A stretch of DNA of 64,000 nucleotides from Alistipes sp. An66 (GTDB lineage: Bacteria; Bacteroidota; Bacteroidia; Bacteroidales; Rikenellaceae), in assembly GCF_002161445.1 (NCBI RefSeq), contig NZ_NFHT01000008.1:62001-126000 (forward strand). The letters run 5' to 3'. Position numbers and translations under genes: made by a program. Position 1 is the first letter of the stretch. Every line of letters begins with the position of its first letter. The notes under the pieces are model-generated. The model was not told where the DNA came from. It made no database searches and saw only the letters and a program-made list of their open reading frames with translations. Shown here in pieces: positions 1 to 8,332 of this stretch.

Positions 1-478
1 GCAGCAGAATCGTCACCAGCAGCACCAGCAGCAGCAGGGAAAGGTACAGCCAGACGATCGCATACAGGATCGCCTCGGCAAGATCCTCCTTCTCGATGCT
101 GGGCGTCATCACCGTCAGTTCGTACCAGCGGCCGGCGGCGTCGCGGAAGGTCTTGCGCAACACCCGTGCCGGCTCCTCCTCATCGCGCTCCGGGATGAAG
201 ATCTCCTCGTCGGTATAGGTCTCACCGGGACGGGTCATGGCAGACCCCGCAGGCATCTCGCGCAGGAAGTAACCGCTGTTGCCGTCGGACTCCGACCCCG
301 GGAGCTGACGCCCGGCCAGCACCCGCTTGACGATCACTTCGGCACGCGCTTCGAGGGCGTCGTCCGTCTCGTCGTTGATCTCGTCGATCATCGCAAGGTA
401 GAACAGCGCGGCCCACGCCGCCAGCAGCAGCGAGAGGACCCACGAAAGGTGCAGCAGAATGCGGTAAACGAGTTTCAC
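1..478 (-). CDS. Sensor histidine kinase, N-terminal part (cut by window edge)
   Basis: Only the sensor half is in the window. Translation from a GTG at 478 gives a hydrophobic helix (about residues 4-25), a periplasmic stretch rich in Glu and Asp that ends in an IPERDEEEPARVLRKTF-like segment, and a second hydrophobic helix near residues 138-158 that runs off the window. The GTG overlaps the TGA of the response regulator gene (475-477), so the two are translationally coupled. The HAMP and kinase domains should lie outside the window; the kinase call rests on the two-helix layout and the operon partner. The signal sensed is unknown. Confidence 0.75.
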   Translation of the reverse strand, partial: MKLVYRILLHLSWVLSLLLAAWAALFYLAMIDEINDETDDALEARAEVIVKRVLAGRQLPGSESDGNSGYFLREMPAGSAMTRPGETYTDEEIFIPERDEEEPARVLRKTFRDAAGRWYELTVMTPSIEKEDLAEAILYAIVWLYLSLLLLVLLVTILL

Positions 479-1152
479 GGCCGGACCAGTTTATAGCCGA
501 ACCCGTAGACGGCGCGGATCTCGATGTCGGCGCCCGCATCGTGGAGTTTGCGCCGCAGGTTCTTCATCTGCGCGTAGACGAAATCGAAATTGTCCACCTG
601 GTCGATATGGTCGCCCCAGACCCCTTCGGCCAGCGCCGCCTTGTCGACCGTGTGGTTCGGACGGGTCATGAAATAGTGCAGGATGTCGTACTCCTTGCGG
701 AGGAGTTCGAGCGGACGCCCCGCCACCTCCACACGCCGGCTGTCGGGCCACAGGCGCACGTTCCCCGCGTCGAGGCTCTCGTAGCCGTCGCGCTGGTGGC
801 GGCGCAGCACGCTCCGGATCCGGGCGCTCAACTCCGCGAGGTGGAACGGCTTCGGGAGGTAGTCGTCGGCACCGAGTTCGAGCCCCTCGATCTTGTCATC
901 CAGCGAATCGCGCGCCGAGATGATGATGACGCCGGCGCGGCTGCGGCGGCGTTTCAGCTCTTCGAGCAGTTGCAGGCCGCTGCCGCCGGGCAGCATGATG
1001 TCCAGCAGGATGCAGTCGTAGTCGTAAGCGGCGAGTTTGTCCGACGCCGCGGCATAGTCGGCGGCCTGTTCGACGACGTATTGCTCCCGGACGAGCGTCC
1101 GGGCCATGATCTCCCGCAGGGAGGGTTCGTCTTCCACGATGAGTATCTTCAT
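475..1152 (-). CDS. OmpR/PhoB-family response regulator
   Basis: A 225-residue two-domain regulator. The N-terminal receiver domain shows the acidic pair E7/D8, phospho-acceptor D51 in LLDIMLPGG, S79 in the IIISA strand and K101 in LPKPF. The C-terminal winged-helix domain (about 125-225) carries LELLRKEYDILHYF and the final VYGFGYKL motif typical of the OmpR class. It is expected to be phosphorylated by the kinase encoded directly downstream and to bind promoter DNA. It is co-transcribed with the kinase from a promoter whose -7 box lies at 1208-1215. Regulon unknown. Confidence 0.95.
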   Translation of the reverse strand: MKILIVEDEPSLREIMARTLVREQYVVEQAADYAAASDKLAAYDYDCILLDIMLPGGSGLQLLEELKRRRSRAGVIIISARDSLDDKIEGLELGADDYLPKPFHLAELSARIRSVLRRHQRDGYESLDAGNVRLWPDSRRVEVAGRPLELLRKEYDILHYFMTRPNHTVDKAALAEGVWGDHIDQVDNFDFVYAQMKNLRRKLHDAGADIEIRAVYGFGYKLVRP

Positions 1153-1166
1153 ATCGCAAATTCCAT

Positions 1167-1215
1167 TTTCCGGAGCGCCGGTCTCCGCACCGGCCCGGCT
1201 CCGGAGACAAAGGTA
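1167..1215 (-). promoter_or_regulatory. Promoter -7 box and hairpin leader of the two-component operon
   Basis: On the minus strand TACCTTTG (1208-1215) matches the Bacteroidetes -7 consensus TAnnTTTG; no clear TTTG lies 19-20 nt upstream. The following leader (about 1199-1167) can fold as nested CCGGAG/CTCCGG and GCCGGT/ACCGGC stems before the ATG at 1152. Confidence 0.55.
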
Positions 1216-1254
1216 ACACCCGAATCCGAAAGGAAACTGAAACGCCGTCCGTTT

Positions 1255-1731
1255 TCACCGCCAGTCGCAGCGCATCACGTACTCCCCGGCCGCGGCTTCG
1301 ACCACGCGGAACCCGAGCCGCCGATAGAGTCCGACGGCGGGATTGGCCTGCTGTACGGAGAGCGACACGCCGTCAAAACCCCGTCCGCGCAGTTCGTCGA
1401 GCATCGCCCGCAAGAGCTGCGTTCCGATACCGCGCCCGCGGTACGGCGGAAGAAGAGCGACGGCCAGTTCCGGAATCCCCTCGCCGACCCATCCGAATCC
1501 GTGCAGGCAGCGGCTCCATGCGGCGCCGACAACCCGTCCGCCGACCTCGGCCACCAGGCAGCAGTCCGTGGGCCGCGCCCCGAACGCCTCGACATAGGCC
1601 CGGAGTGCCGGCATGCGGATCACCTCCCGCGGCAGAGGATTCCGCGGGTCCGGCTGCCAGACCGCCTCGTAGAGAAAATCGTCCAGCAGCGGGATTTCCG
1701 AATTCCGGATCGTTCGTATCCTTGCATCCAT
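1255..1731 (-). CDS. GNAT-family N-acetyltransferase
   Basis: About 158 residues. The acetyl-CoA binding motif A is visible as YRGRGIGTQLLRAML, followed by VSLSVQQANPAVGLYRRLGF, the usual motif B region with the conserved Asn and Tyr. The family moves an acetyl group from acetyl-CoA to an amine; the substrate cannot be told from sequence. I place the start at the ATG at 1731. A longer reading from 1749 would begin inside the -7 promoter box (1737-1744), which lies only 5 nt upstream of this ATG and predicts a leaderless mRNA. Confidence 0.85.
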   Translation of the reverse strand: MDARIRTIRNSEIPLLDDFLYEAVWQPDPRNPLPREVIRMPALRAYVEAFGARPTDCCLVAEVGGRVVGAAWSRCLHGFGWVGEGIPELAVALLPPYRGRGIGTQLLRAMLDELRGRGFDGVSLSVQQANPAVGLYRRLGFRVVEAAAGEYVMRCDWR

Positions 1732-1736
1732 CTCCC

Positions 1737-1744
1737 CAAAGATA
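1737..1744 (-). promoter_or_regulatory. -7 promoter box of the GNAT gene
   Basis: TATCTTTG on the minus strand, five bases before the ATG at 1731. No good -33 element is seen, so the call rests on the -7 match alone. Confidence 0.5.
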
Positions 1745-1777
1745 GCCATTTTCCGGGGTCCTTGTCATCGCGCCGAC

Positions 1778-1809
1778 AAAAAAAACGATGCCCGCGGAGA
1801 CGGGCATCG
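1778..1809 (-). terminator. Intrinsic terminator of the GT90 gene
   Basis: Perfect 9-bp stem CGATGCCCG/CGGGCATCG with a 6-nt loop, followed on the minus strand by eight Ts. It lies 43 nt past the glycosyltransferase stop. Confidence 0.9.
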
Positions 1810-1851
1810 CCGACGGGCTCCCGCCCGACAGCTTCCAGTTCGCAGAATCGG

Positions 1852-2829
1852 CTACGCCATCTGTCCGGTCCGCTCGAAATAGCGTTGCAGGACCAGCAGC
1901 GAGATGATCCGCTCGCGTTTCCGGTCGCGGAACTGCGCGATGTACTCGTGGGCATGCGCGATGATCGCCTCCGCCTCCTCCGGATGCTCGATATAGTAGC
2001 GCATGCGCTCTTCCAGGTCCGAATAGTCGGGCTTGATCTCCACATAGTGGTAGTTCGGGACGAGCGTGCCCTCCATGAACCACGTCTCGTAGGTCGGGCG
2101 CGGCATCACCGCCAGCGAATTCGACGACATGATCCATTTGAGGTTCGTCGCGACGTCGAAGCCCTCGATCGCCAGAATGAACTTGTATTTCAGATGGTCG
2201 TACATCGAGATGTGCGGCTTGACCCACTCGTCCGGATACGACGGATCCGGCCCCGAGACCCCGGCGTCGCAGCACGCCGAACCGAAATACATCTGCATGA
2301 ACCGCACCCGATGGGGGCGCTTCCGGACCGCCAGCCGGAAAATCGCCCGGTTCTCCTTCTCGCGGAACGGAATGTCGTCTTTCAGGAAGATGAAGTGGCG
2401 CACCTTGTCCAGATTCAACAGCACCGAATTGGCGTTGTCGTCCCGGATCGGACGGCTCTTGACGATCGACGGGATCTCGGGAACCTGCGTCACATCGCCC
2501 GGAACCGTATTCCAGCGCAGCCGGTTGTCGAACCACCGCGTATATTCATACGTATCGAAGAAATAGGCCGAACGGATTCCCTTGCGGAGGCGGTGCTGTG
2601 CCAGCGGCCACAGTCCGTCAATCCCCGCCGGATTCTGCGGATCGAGCCGGTTGTAATAATCGGCCCGCCGGCTGATGTAATCCCAGTCGGGACGCCGCTG
2701 CGCCCGCGCAAGCACCCGCTCCAACCGGGACTGTAAAAATACCTTCGGCGTCATGTAACGCGCGAAGCTCGTCAGAAACCACAGGAATTTGATTCGTTTG
2801 TTATAAAAAATTCGATTCAGACGATTCAT
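1852..2829 (-). CDS. Glycosyltransferase family 90 (CAP10/LpsA-like)
   Basis: A 325-residue cytoplasmic or membrane-associated sugar transferase, probably acting on lipopolysaccharide or another surface glycan. Family hallmarks are the central SVLLNLDKVRHFIFLKDD segment, the KYKFILAIEGFDVATNLKW donor-site region, and LAVMPRPTYETWFMEG toward the C-terminus. The ATG at 2829 (MNRLNRIFYN) is chosen because the in-frame ATG at 2937 would put the terminator and promoter inside the coding region. Donor and acceptor sugars are not deducible. It sits downstream of the fabH operon but has its own promoter and terminator. Confidence 0.85.
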   Translation of the reverse strand: MNRLNRIFYNKRIKFLWFLTSFARYMTPKVFLQSRLERVLARAQRRPDWDYISRRADYYNRLDPQNPAGIDGLWPLAQHRLRKGIRSAYFFDTYEYTRWFDNRLRWNTVPGDVTQVPEIPSIVKSRPIRDDNANSVLLNLDKVRHFIFLKDDIPFREKENRAIFRLAVRKRPHRVRFMQMYFGSACCDAGVSGPDPSYPDEWVKPHISMYDHLKYKFILAIEGFDVATNLKWIMSSNSLAVMPRPTYETWFMEGTLVPNYHYVEIKPDYSDLEERMRYYIEHPEEAEAIIAHAHEYIAQFRDRKRERIISLLVLQRYFERTGQMA

Positions 2830-2866
2830 GGGTCGAATAAGGAGTGGAAAAAGGTTCTTCGTGGTG

Positions 2867-2896
2867 CAAAGGTAAAAATTATCCCCAAAATAGCAA
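2867..2896 (-). promoter_or_regulatory. Promoter of the GT90 gene
   Basis: Minus strand TTGC (2893-2896), 18 nt, then TACCTTTG (2867-2874), the Bacteroidetes -33/-7 form. It directly abuts the T-tract of the fabH-side terminator. Confidence 0.65.
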
Positions 2897-2897
2897 C

Positions 2898-2929
2898 AAA
2901 AAGGCGGAACCCGTCGTCGGATTCCGCCT
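2898..2929. terminator. Hairpin terminator downstream of the fabH repeat array
   Basis: A 12-bp stem (2902-2913 with 2918-2929, one G-T type mismatch) with a TCGT loop. On the minus strand it is followed by five Ts, so it would end the fabH transcript after the tandem array. A weaker T-run on the plus side makes it possibly bidirectional. Confidence 0.8.
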
Positions 2930-2944
2930 CTTTTCATGCCGTTC

Positions 2945-3285
2945 GGGCCGCGCTTGCGCCTTCGAACCGCTTGCCGTCCGGCCCGTGTCAGACCTTCATG
3001 CTGTTGCCGCCCGGCCCGCGTCAGACCTTCATGCTGTTGCCGCCCGGCCCGCGTCAGACCTTCATGCTGTTGCCGTCCGGCCCGTGTCAGACCTTCCTGC
3101 TGCTGCCGCCCGGCCCGTTTCAGACCTTCATGCTGCTGCCGCCCGGCCCGCGTCAGACCTTCATGCTGTTGCCGTCCGGCCCGTTTCAGACCTTCCTGCT
3201 GCTGCCGCCCGGCCCGCGTCAGACCTTCATGCTGTTGCCGTCCGGCCCGTTTCAGACCTTCCTGCTGCTGCCGCCCGGCCCGCGC
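2945..3285 (-). repeat. 33-bp tandem array directly after fabH
   Basis: Nine full 33-bp units plus a partial tenth follow the fabH stop codon (3286-3288) without spacers. Units alternate small variants at fixed sites, such as CGT/TGT/TTT and ATG/CTG on the plus strand. On the fabH-sense strand they read roughly GGGCCGGRCGGCARCAG then SAKGAAGGTCTGAMRC. The far end (2945-2970) repeats the last codons of fabH with a few changes. Unit length is a multiple of three and no in-frame stop occurs on the fabH strand. This fills the whole gap between fabH and its terminator. Confidence 0.9.
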
Positions 3286-4290
3286 TTACGCCTTCGAACC
3301 GTCGTAGGCCCACTTCACGTAGATGGCGCCCCACGTGTATCCGCCGCCGAAAGCCGACAGAATCAGGTTGTCGCCCTTGCGGAGCTCCTTTTCGTAGTCG
3401 TAGAGACACGTCGGGATCGTCGCAGCCGTCGTATTGCCGTTGCGGTCGATGTTGATCATGCACTTCTCCTGCGTAATGCCCATGCGGCGCGCCGTGGCGT
3501 CGATGATGCGCAGGTTGGCCTGGTGAGGGACCAGGAAACGGATGTCGTCACCCGTCAGATGATGCCGCTCCATCATCTCCACCGACACGTCGGACATCTT
3601 CGAGACGGCAGCCTTGAAGACGGCATGTCCATCCCACATGATCGTGTGCCAGTTGTTCTGAACCGTCTCGATCGACGCCGGATAGCGCGATCCGCCGGCC
3701 TTCATGTAGAGCTGCAACTCACCCGAGCCGTCCGAATGGAGGATCGAATCGATCACGCCATAACCTTCGGTATTCGGCTCCAACAGTACGGCCGCTGCCG
3801 CATCGCCGAAGAGCGGGCAGGTCGAACGGTCCGTATAGTCGATGATCGACGACATCTTGTCGGCACCCACGACAATGACCCGCTTGCTCGTTCCCGACTC
3901 GATGAACTTCGCACCGGTCGTCAGGGCGAAGAGGAATCCGCTGCACGCAGCCGAGACGTCGTAGGCAAAGGCATTCTTGCAGCCTGCCTGGTCGGCGATC
4001 AGGTTGCCCGTCGACGGGAAGAACATGTCGGGAGTAACCGTCGCGCAGATCACCACGTCGATCGACATCGGATCAATGCCCGTCTTGTCGAGCAGGTTCG
4101 TGACGGCACGCGCTCCCATGTAGGAGGTACCGATACCCTCGCCTTTGAGGATGTGGCGCGTCTTGATACCGGTATGCGACATGATCCACTCGTCGTTGGT
4201 GTCGACCATCCGGCTCAATTCGTCGTTGGTGAGAATATAATCGGGGAGGTACTGTCCTACGCCCGTAATCGCAGCTGTTATCTTACCCAT
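3286..4290 (-). CDS. fabH: 3-oxoacyl-ACP synthase III (KAS III)
   Basis: A 334-residue initiating condensing enzyme that joins acetyl-CoA (or another short acyl-CoA) to malonyl-ACP at the start of fatty acid synthesis. The full catalytic triad is present: C116 in SAACSGF, H256 in VPHQAN and N286 in NGNTTAA. Length is normal for the family. It follows plsX by 28 nt in the classic DUF177-rpmF-plsX-fabH order. Its 3' end is unusual: the stop codon is followed immediately by a 33-bp tandem array, and the last codons are duplicated at the far end of that array. Confidence 0.97.
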   Translation of the reverse strand: MGKITAAITGVGQYLPDYILTNDELSRMVDTNDEWIMSHTGIKTRHILKGEGIGTSYMGARAVTNLLDKTGIDPMSIDVVICATVTPDMFFPSTGNLIADQAGCKNAFAYDVSAACSGFLFALTTGAKFIESGTSKRVIVVGADKMSSIIDYTDRSTCPLFGDAAAAVLLEPNTEGYGVIDSILHSDGSGELQLYMKAGGSRYPASIETVQNNWHTIMWDGHAVFKAAVSKMSDVSVEMMERHHLTGDDIRFLVPHQANLRIIDATARRMGITQEKCMINIDRNGNTTAATIPTCLYDYEKELRKGDNLILSAFGGGYTWGAIYVKWAYDGSKA

Positions 4291-4318
4291 TAACTTAACT
4301 TTTGCTTACAAAAACTGA

Positions 4319-5272
4319 TTAATTTTCGAACGCTCGCCGCAGCCGTGCCGTCAGTCCGGCCTTGATGACCTGCTCGGTGGAGAGGATCATGCTCTTGATG
4401 GCCAGCGGGGAGGAACATCCGTGGCCGATGATGACCGGGGCGTTGACTCCCAGAACGGGCGTGCCGCCCACGTTCTCATAATTCATGGCGTCCCAGAAGG
4501 CATTGCGCCCGCCCAGCGCCATATTGATCCGGTAAAGGCCTTCGGCCATTTTCAGAACCGTGTTGCCGACGAAGCCGTCGCAGACGATCACATCGGCAAC
4601 CTTGCCCGAGAAGATGTGCGAACCCTCGACATTGCCCACGAAACGGATCCGTTCGTCGGCTTTGAGCAATTCGTAGACGGCTTTCGCCTGCGCATTGCCC
4701 TTGGTCTCCTCCTCGCCGATGTTGAGCACGGCGACGCGGGGGTTTTCGATGCCCAGAACCGATTCGGCATAGATCGAACCGATCAGACCGTACTGGGCCA
4801 GCACTTCGGGTTTGCAGTCGACATTCAGACCCACGTCGAGCAACAGTGCCGGACGTCCGGCGACCGTCGGGACGATGGACGAGATCGTGGGACGAATGAC
4901 CCCTTCGATCGGTTTGACGGCATACATCGACCCGACCATCATGGCACCGGTCGATCCGGCGCTTGCGAAGCCGTCGACGGCTCCCCGGGCCAGATAACCG
5001 AAACCTACCGTGATGCTCGAATCGCTCTTGGCCTGGAAGGCCTTGGCCGGATGATCGCCCATTTCGATCACTTCGCTCGTGGGGACAATGTCGAAACGCT
5101 CGGCCGGACAACCTTCCGAGGCGAGCACGGAACGGATCTGCCGTTCGTCGCCGAAGAGGACGATCCGGCTCTCGGCACCGATCGCATCGAGTGCCATGAC
5201 AGCACCTTTGACCGCCGCTTCGGGAGCATAATCGCCGCCCATTGCATCTACACCAATCTTTACCATATCCAT
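4319..5272 (-). CDS. plsX: Phosphate acyltransferase PlsX
   Basis: A 317-residue peripheral membrane enzyme that makes acyl-phosphate from acyl-ACP for phosphatidic acid synthesis. The N-terminus IGVDAMGGDYAPEA is diagnostic, as are the EMGDHPAKAF and CDGFVGNTVLK segments. Two starts are possible, the ATG at 5272 and the one encoding MVKIGVDAMGG at 5266; the latter fits the family N-terminus slightly better. It is flanked by rpmF and fabH on the same strand, which couples phospholipid and fatty acid initiation steps. Confidence 0.96.
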   Translation of the reverse strand: MDMVKIGVDAMGGDYAPEAAVKGAVMALDAIGAESRIVLFGDERQIRSVLASEGCPAERFDIVPTSEVIEMGDHPAKAFQAKSDSSITVGFGYLARGAVDGFASAGSTGAMMVGSMYAVKPIEGVIRPTISSIVPTVAGRPALLLDVGLNVDCKPEVLAQYGLIGSIYAESVLGIENPRVAVLNIGEEETKGNAQAKAVYELLKADERIRFVGNVEGSHIFSGKVADVIVCDGFVGNTVLKMAEGLYRINMALGGRNAFWDAMNYENVGGTPVLGVNAPVIIGHGCSSPLAIKSMILSTEQVIKAGLTARLRRAFEN

Positions 5273-5351
5273 AAGAGTTGGTTGAAACCTTCGGACCCTT
5301 CGTCCGGGATCGGCCGGTGCCGTCCACGGTGCGAGGGCCGCTCAAAAACTG

Positions 5352-5384
5352 AAAAAGAGCCTTCCGTCTCCGGAATGCGCTCTT
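5352..5384 (-). terminator. Terminator-like hairpin between rpmF and plsX
   Basis: On the minus strand TTCCG-GAGA-CGGAA extends to an imperfect AGAG/CTCT-ended stem and is followed by TTTTTC. It could partly uncouple plsX-fabH from the ribosomal protein gene. Confidence 0.5.
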
Positions 5385-5399
5385 CCGACGCCGAATCGG

Positions 5400-5585
5400 T
5401 TATTCGGCGGCCTTCTTCTCGATGGCGAGCTTGCCGCGGTAGAAGCCGCACTCCGGGCATACACGGTGATAAAGCACCGCAGCGCCGCAGTTCGAGCAGG
5501 TAACGACCGTCGGAACGACAGCCTTGTAGTGAGTTCTGCGCTTGTCGCGTCGCGTCGACGAGATTTTGTGTTTAGGATGTGCCAT
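5400..5585 (-). CDS. rpmF: 50S ribosomal protein L32
   Basis: A 61-residue ribosomal protein with the family start MAHPKHKISSTRRDKRRTHY and a four-cysteine zinc site (C30, C33, C43, C46). It lies 45 nt downstream of the DUF177 gene and upstream of plsX, the conserved arrangement in many bacteria. The zinc-binding (C+) form is encoded here. Confidence 0.97.
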   Translation of the reverse strand: MAHPKHKISSTRRDKRRTHYKAVVPTVVTCSNCGAAVLYHRVCPECGFYRGKLAIEKKAAE

Positions 5586-5630
5586 TTTACAACTGTTGTT
5601 TTATATAAGTTCGACTTTCCTTGTTTCCGT

Positions 5631-6233
5631 TTATTCCGCAGCACCGGGATGCCCGGACGTTCCCTCTTCGGAGGGCTCCGCCGCCTCGGACTCCATGCGT
5701 TCGCGCAGGGCCGCCAACTTGGCCCACTCGCCGTCGGCATGCCCGCGGGTCGCAGCCCGCTCCTCGATGGCGGCGAACTCGCTGTCCGAAACGATGCGGA
5801 AGCGTTCCAGCATCTCCGGGTTGCACTCTCCTTCGGGATGCACCCGCTGGTAGGGCAGCGACAGAACGATGCTTTCGTAGATGTATTGTGTCAGATCCAC
5901 ACGCTCCTCGCCCGGCAGCAGCCACAGCACCTCGCCGTCGTACTCGCGCACCTCCTCCGAGAAGCGGACCAGCAGCTGCCCCTCGAAATCGACGGGCACC
6001 CGGCAGTCTTCCAGGCAGCGGTCGCACGCCACGACGACGTACCCCGAGATGGCGACATCGAGCGTGAGCTGTGCTTCCGAGCGGTCGAGATCGACCCGCA
6101 CCTCACAGGCTCCGTCCTTGATCTCCGTGTTCTCGAAGGCCTCGAACAACGACCGATCCACCGCGAACCGGAATTCGTGATGTCCGTTTTTCAGCCCCTT
6201 GTAGGCGATCGAATATCGTTGTGTTTCCCCCAT
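5631..6233 (-). CDS. DUF177 (YceD-like) protein
   Basis: About 200 residues. The CDRCLEDC segment is the paired-cysteine signature of DUF177/YceD proteins, which are linked to 23S rRNA accumulation and are almost always encoded next to rpmF, as here. The ATG at 6233 (MGETQRYSIAYKGL) is preferred to the in-frame ATG at 6281, because the latter overlaps the promoter -33 box. The C-terminus is a low-complexity acidic tail (EEGTSGHPGAAE). Confidence 0.9.
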   Translation of the reverse strand: MGETQRYSIAYKGLKNGHHEFRFAVDRSLFEAFENTEIKDGACEVRVDLDRSEAQLTLDVAISGYVVVACDRCLEDCRVPVDFEGQLLVRFSEEVREYDGEVLWLLPGEERVDLTQYIYESIVLSLPYQRVHPEGECNPEMLERFRIVSDSEFAAIEERAATRGHADGEWAKLAALRERMESEAAEPSEEGTSGHPGAAE

Positions 6234-6251
6234 TTGAACACATTTAGTGCG

Positions 6252-6282
6252 CAAAGTTACTAAAAAATAGGACAACTGCAAA
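6252..6282 (-). promoter_or_regulatory. Promoter of the DUF177-rpmF-plsX-fabH operon
   Basis: Textbook Bacteroidetes promoter on the minus strand: TTTG (6279-6282), 19 nt, TAACTTTG (6252-6259), 18 nt before the ATG at 6233. Confidence 0.85.
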
Positions 6283-6351
6283 GAAAACTACGAGTTTTAG
6301 CACCCCCGAGCCGCGGGTGGGAGATGCGGAGGGCGGCAAACGCCGTGAAAA

Positions 6352-6383
6352 TTTGCTTTTGCACGCCGCAAGCGTTATCTTTG
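6352..6383 (+). promoter_or_regulatory. Promoter of the orphan gene at 6391
   Basis: TTTG (6352-6355), 20 nt, TATCTTTG (6376-6383). The -7 box ends 7 nt before the ATG at 6391, so the transcript should start at or next to the start codon. Confidence 0.75.
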
Positions 6384-6390
6384 TCCCGAC

Positions 6391-6795
6391 ATGGAGGAAC
6401 AAGGATTCAAGATCGAACTGAAAAGCCGCAGCGAGGTGTGGTGGCACTACAATGCGGACCTGATGTGCGGCTGCTTCGATGCCGACGACAACCGGATCGG
6501 TTTCGCATCGACGGCTTCGGATGTCGCCGACGTGGGATCGAACCTCACCGAGCGCCCGGCCGACATTCCGGCCTCACGGAGCGTCGTGCTCGAAACGCCG
6601 CCCTGCCACCACCTGGTGCTCTACGTCTACATCATCCCCCACACGCTGCCCGCGGGCAACGACATCGACACCACACGTCCGTTCGAGGCGGAGATCCGCA
6701 TCTCGCGCGGAGGCCGTCTTCTGCGCACCGAGAAGCGCGCCATCAACCAATGGTCGGGGGCCTCGATCGAGCTGAAAGTCGAAGCCGGAAAATAG
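6391..6795 (+). CDS. Small protein of unknown function
   Basis: A 134-residue protein that I cannot assign to a family. It has no signal peptide or membrane helix. Sequence alternates hydrophobic and polar residues (HHLVLYVYIIPHTL; FEAEIRISRGGRLLRTEKR), suggesting a beta-rich cytoplasmic fold, and it carries a few scattered cysteines (MCGCFD). It is a real gene candidate because a strong promoter lies directly upstream and a bidirectional terminator lies downstream. It is monocistronic, convergent with gap and divergent from the DUF177 operon. Confidence 0.75.
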   Translation: MEEQGFKIELKSRSEVWWHYNADLMCGCFDADDNRIGFASTASDVADVGSNLTERPADIPASRSVVLETPPCHHLVLYVYIIPHTLPAGNDIDTTRPFEAEIRISRGGRLLRTEKRAINQWSGASIELKVEAGK

Positions 6796-6873
6796 ACCCC
6801 GCGCCCGCAATCGCAACATGCCGTTCAGGCGACCCGACGCAACAAAGCCCGACACCATAAAGCCCGACGCCAC

Positions 6874-6909
6874 AAAAAAAGGAACGCCCTTTCGGAGCGT
6901 TCCTTTTTT
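6874..6909. terminator. Bidirectional terminator between the orphan gene and gap
   Basis: Perfect 7-bp stem GGAACGC/GCGTTCC with a run of seven As before and six Ts after, so it can end both convergent transcripts. Confidence 0.9.
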
Positions 6910-6925
6910 CGAATCGCGGTTCAGA

Positions 6926-7960
<1,035 letters not shown>

Positions 7961-7993
7961 TTAATAAAACCTTGCGTTATTTTTTTCACAGCG

Positions 7994-8025
7994 CAAAAGT
8001 ACACACTTTAAATATTATACGCAAA
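7994..8025 (-). promoter_or_regulatory. Promoter of gap
   Basis: Minus strand TTTG (8022-8025), 20 nt, TACTTTTG (7994-8001), with an AT-rich stretch upstream and a roughly 50-nt leader. Confidence 0.8.
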
Positions 8026-8082
8026 TAAAAATTTAATTTTTTTACGAACCTTGCTCCCAACGCCATCCGCAGCCGCCGGTGT

Positions 8083-8122
8083 TTCGGCAAAATCCGGGCC
8101 ACGCCCGGGGCCCAATGCCGAA
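8083..8122 (-). other. Stem-loop at the end of the mlaF 3' region
   Basis: TTCGGCA (8083-8089) pairs with TGCCGAA (8116-8122), with GGGCC/GGCCC inside. No T-tract follows. It marks the end of the tandem array region that follows the ATPase gene. Confidence 0.45.
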
Positions 8123-8125
8123 CAA

Positions 8126-8332
8126 GGCTCAACATCCAACAGCCCCGACACCGAACAGTCCACGCCCGACAGACCCAGCACCCACCGGACCCAACACCTA
8201 ACAGTCCCCGCCTAACAGTCCATGTCCAACGGTCCCACACCGAACAGCCCATGCCCAACAGCCCCCATGCCCAACAGCCCCCACGCCCAACAGCCTCAAC
8301 GCCCAACAGCCCCACGCCCGACAGCCCCACGG
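8126..8332 (-). repeat. Degenerate 14-16-bp tandem array directly after the mlaF-like gene
   Basis: About twelve degenerate units of the plus-strand form CCCAACAGCCCCACG run from the TAG of the ATPase gene (8333-8335) to about 8130. On the gene-sense strand they are rich in G and T. The frame of the upstream gene stays open for 44 codons past its stop before a TAG at 8198-8200. I see no promoter or gene in this stretch. Confidence 0.8.

Noticed and set aside
541..2736. 731-residue plus-strand open frame
   Set aside because: It runs antisense over the response regulator, GNAT and GT90 genes; long antisense frames are common at this GC content, and the protein looks like no family.
2945..3301. 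CRISPR array after fabH
   Set aside because: Units are contiguous with no unique spacers, and no cas gene is in the window.
2971..4293. Pro-rich repeat protein on the plus strand through fabH
   Set aside because: Its C-terminal two thirds are the antisense of fabH and it has no promoter; the repeat part is explained by the array.
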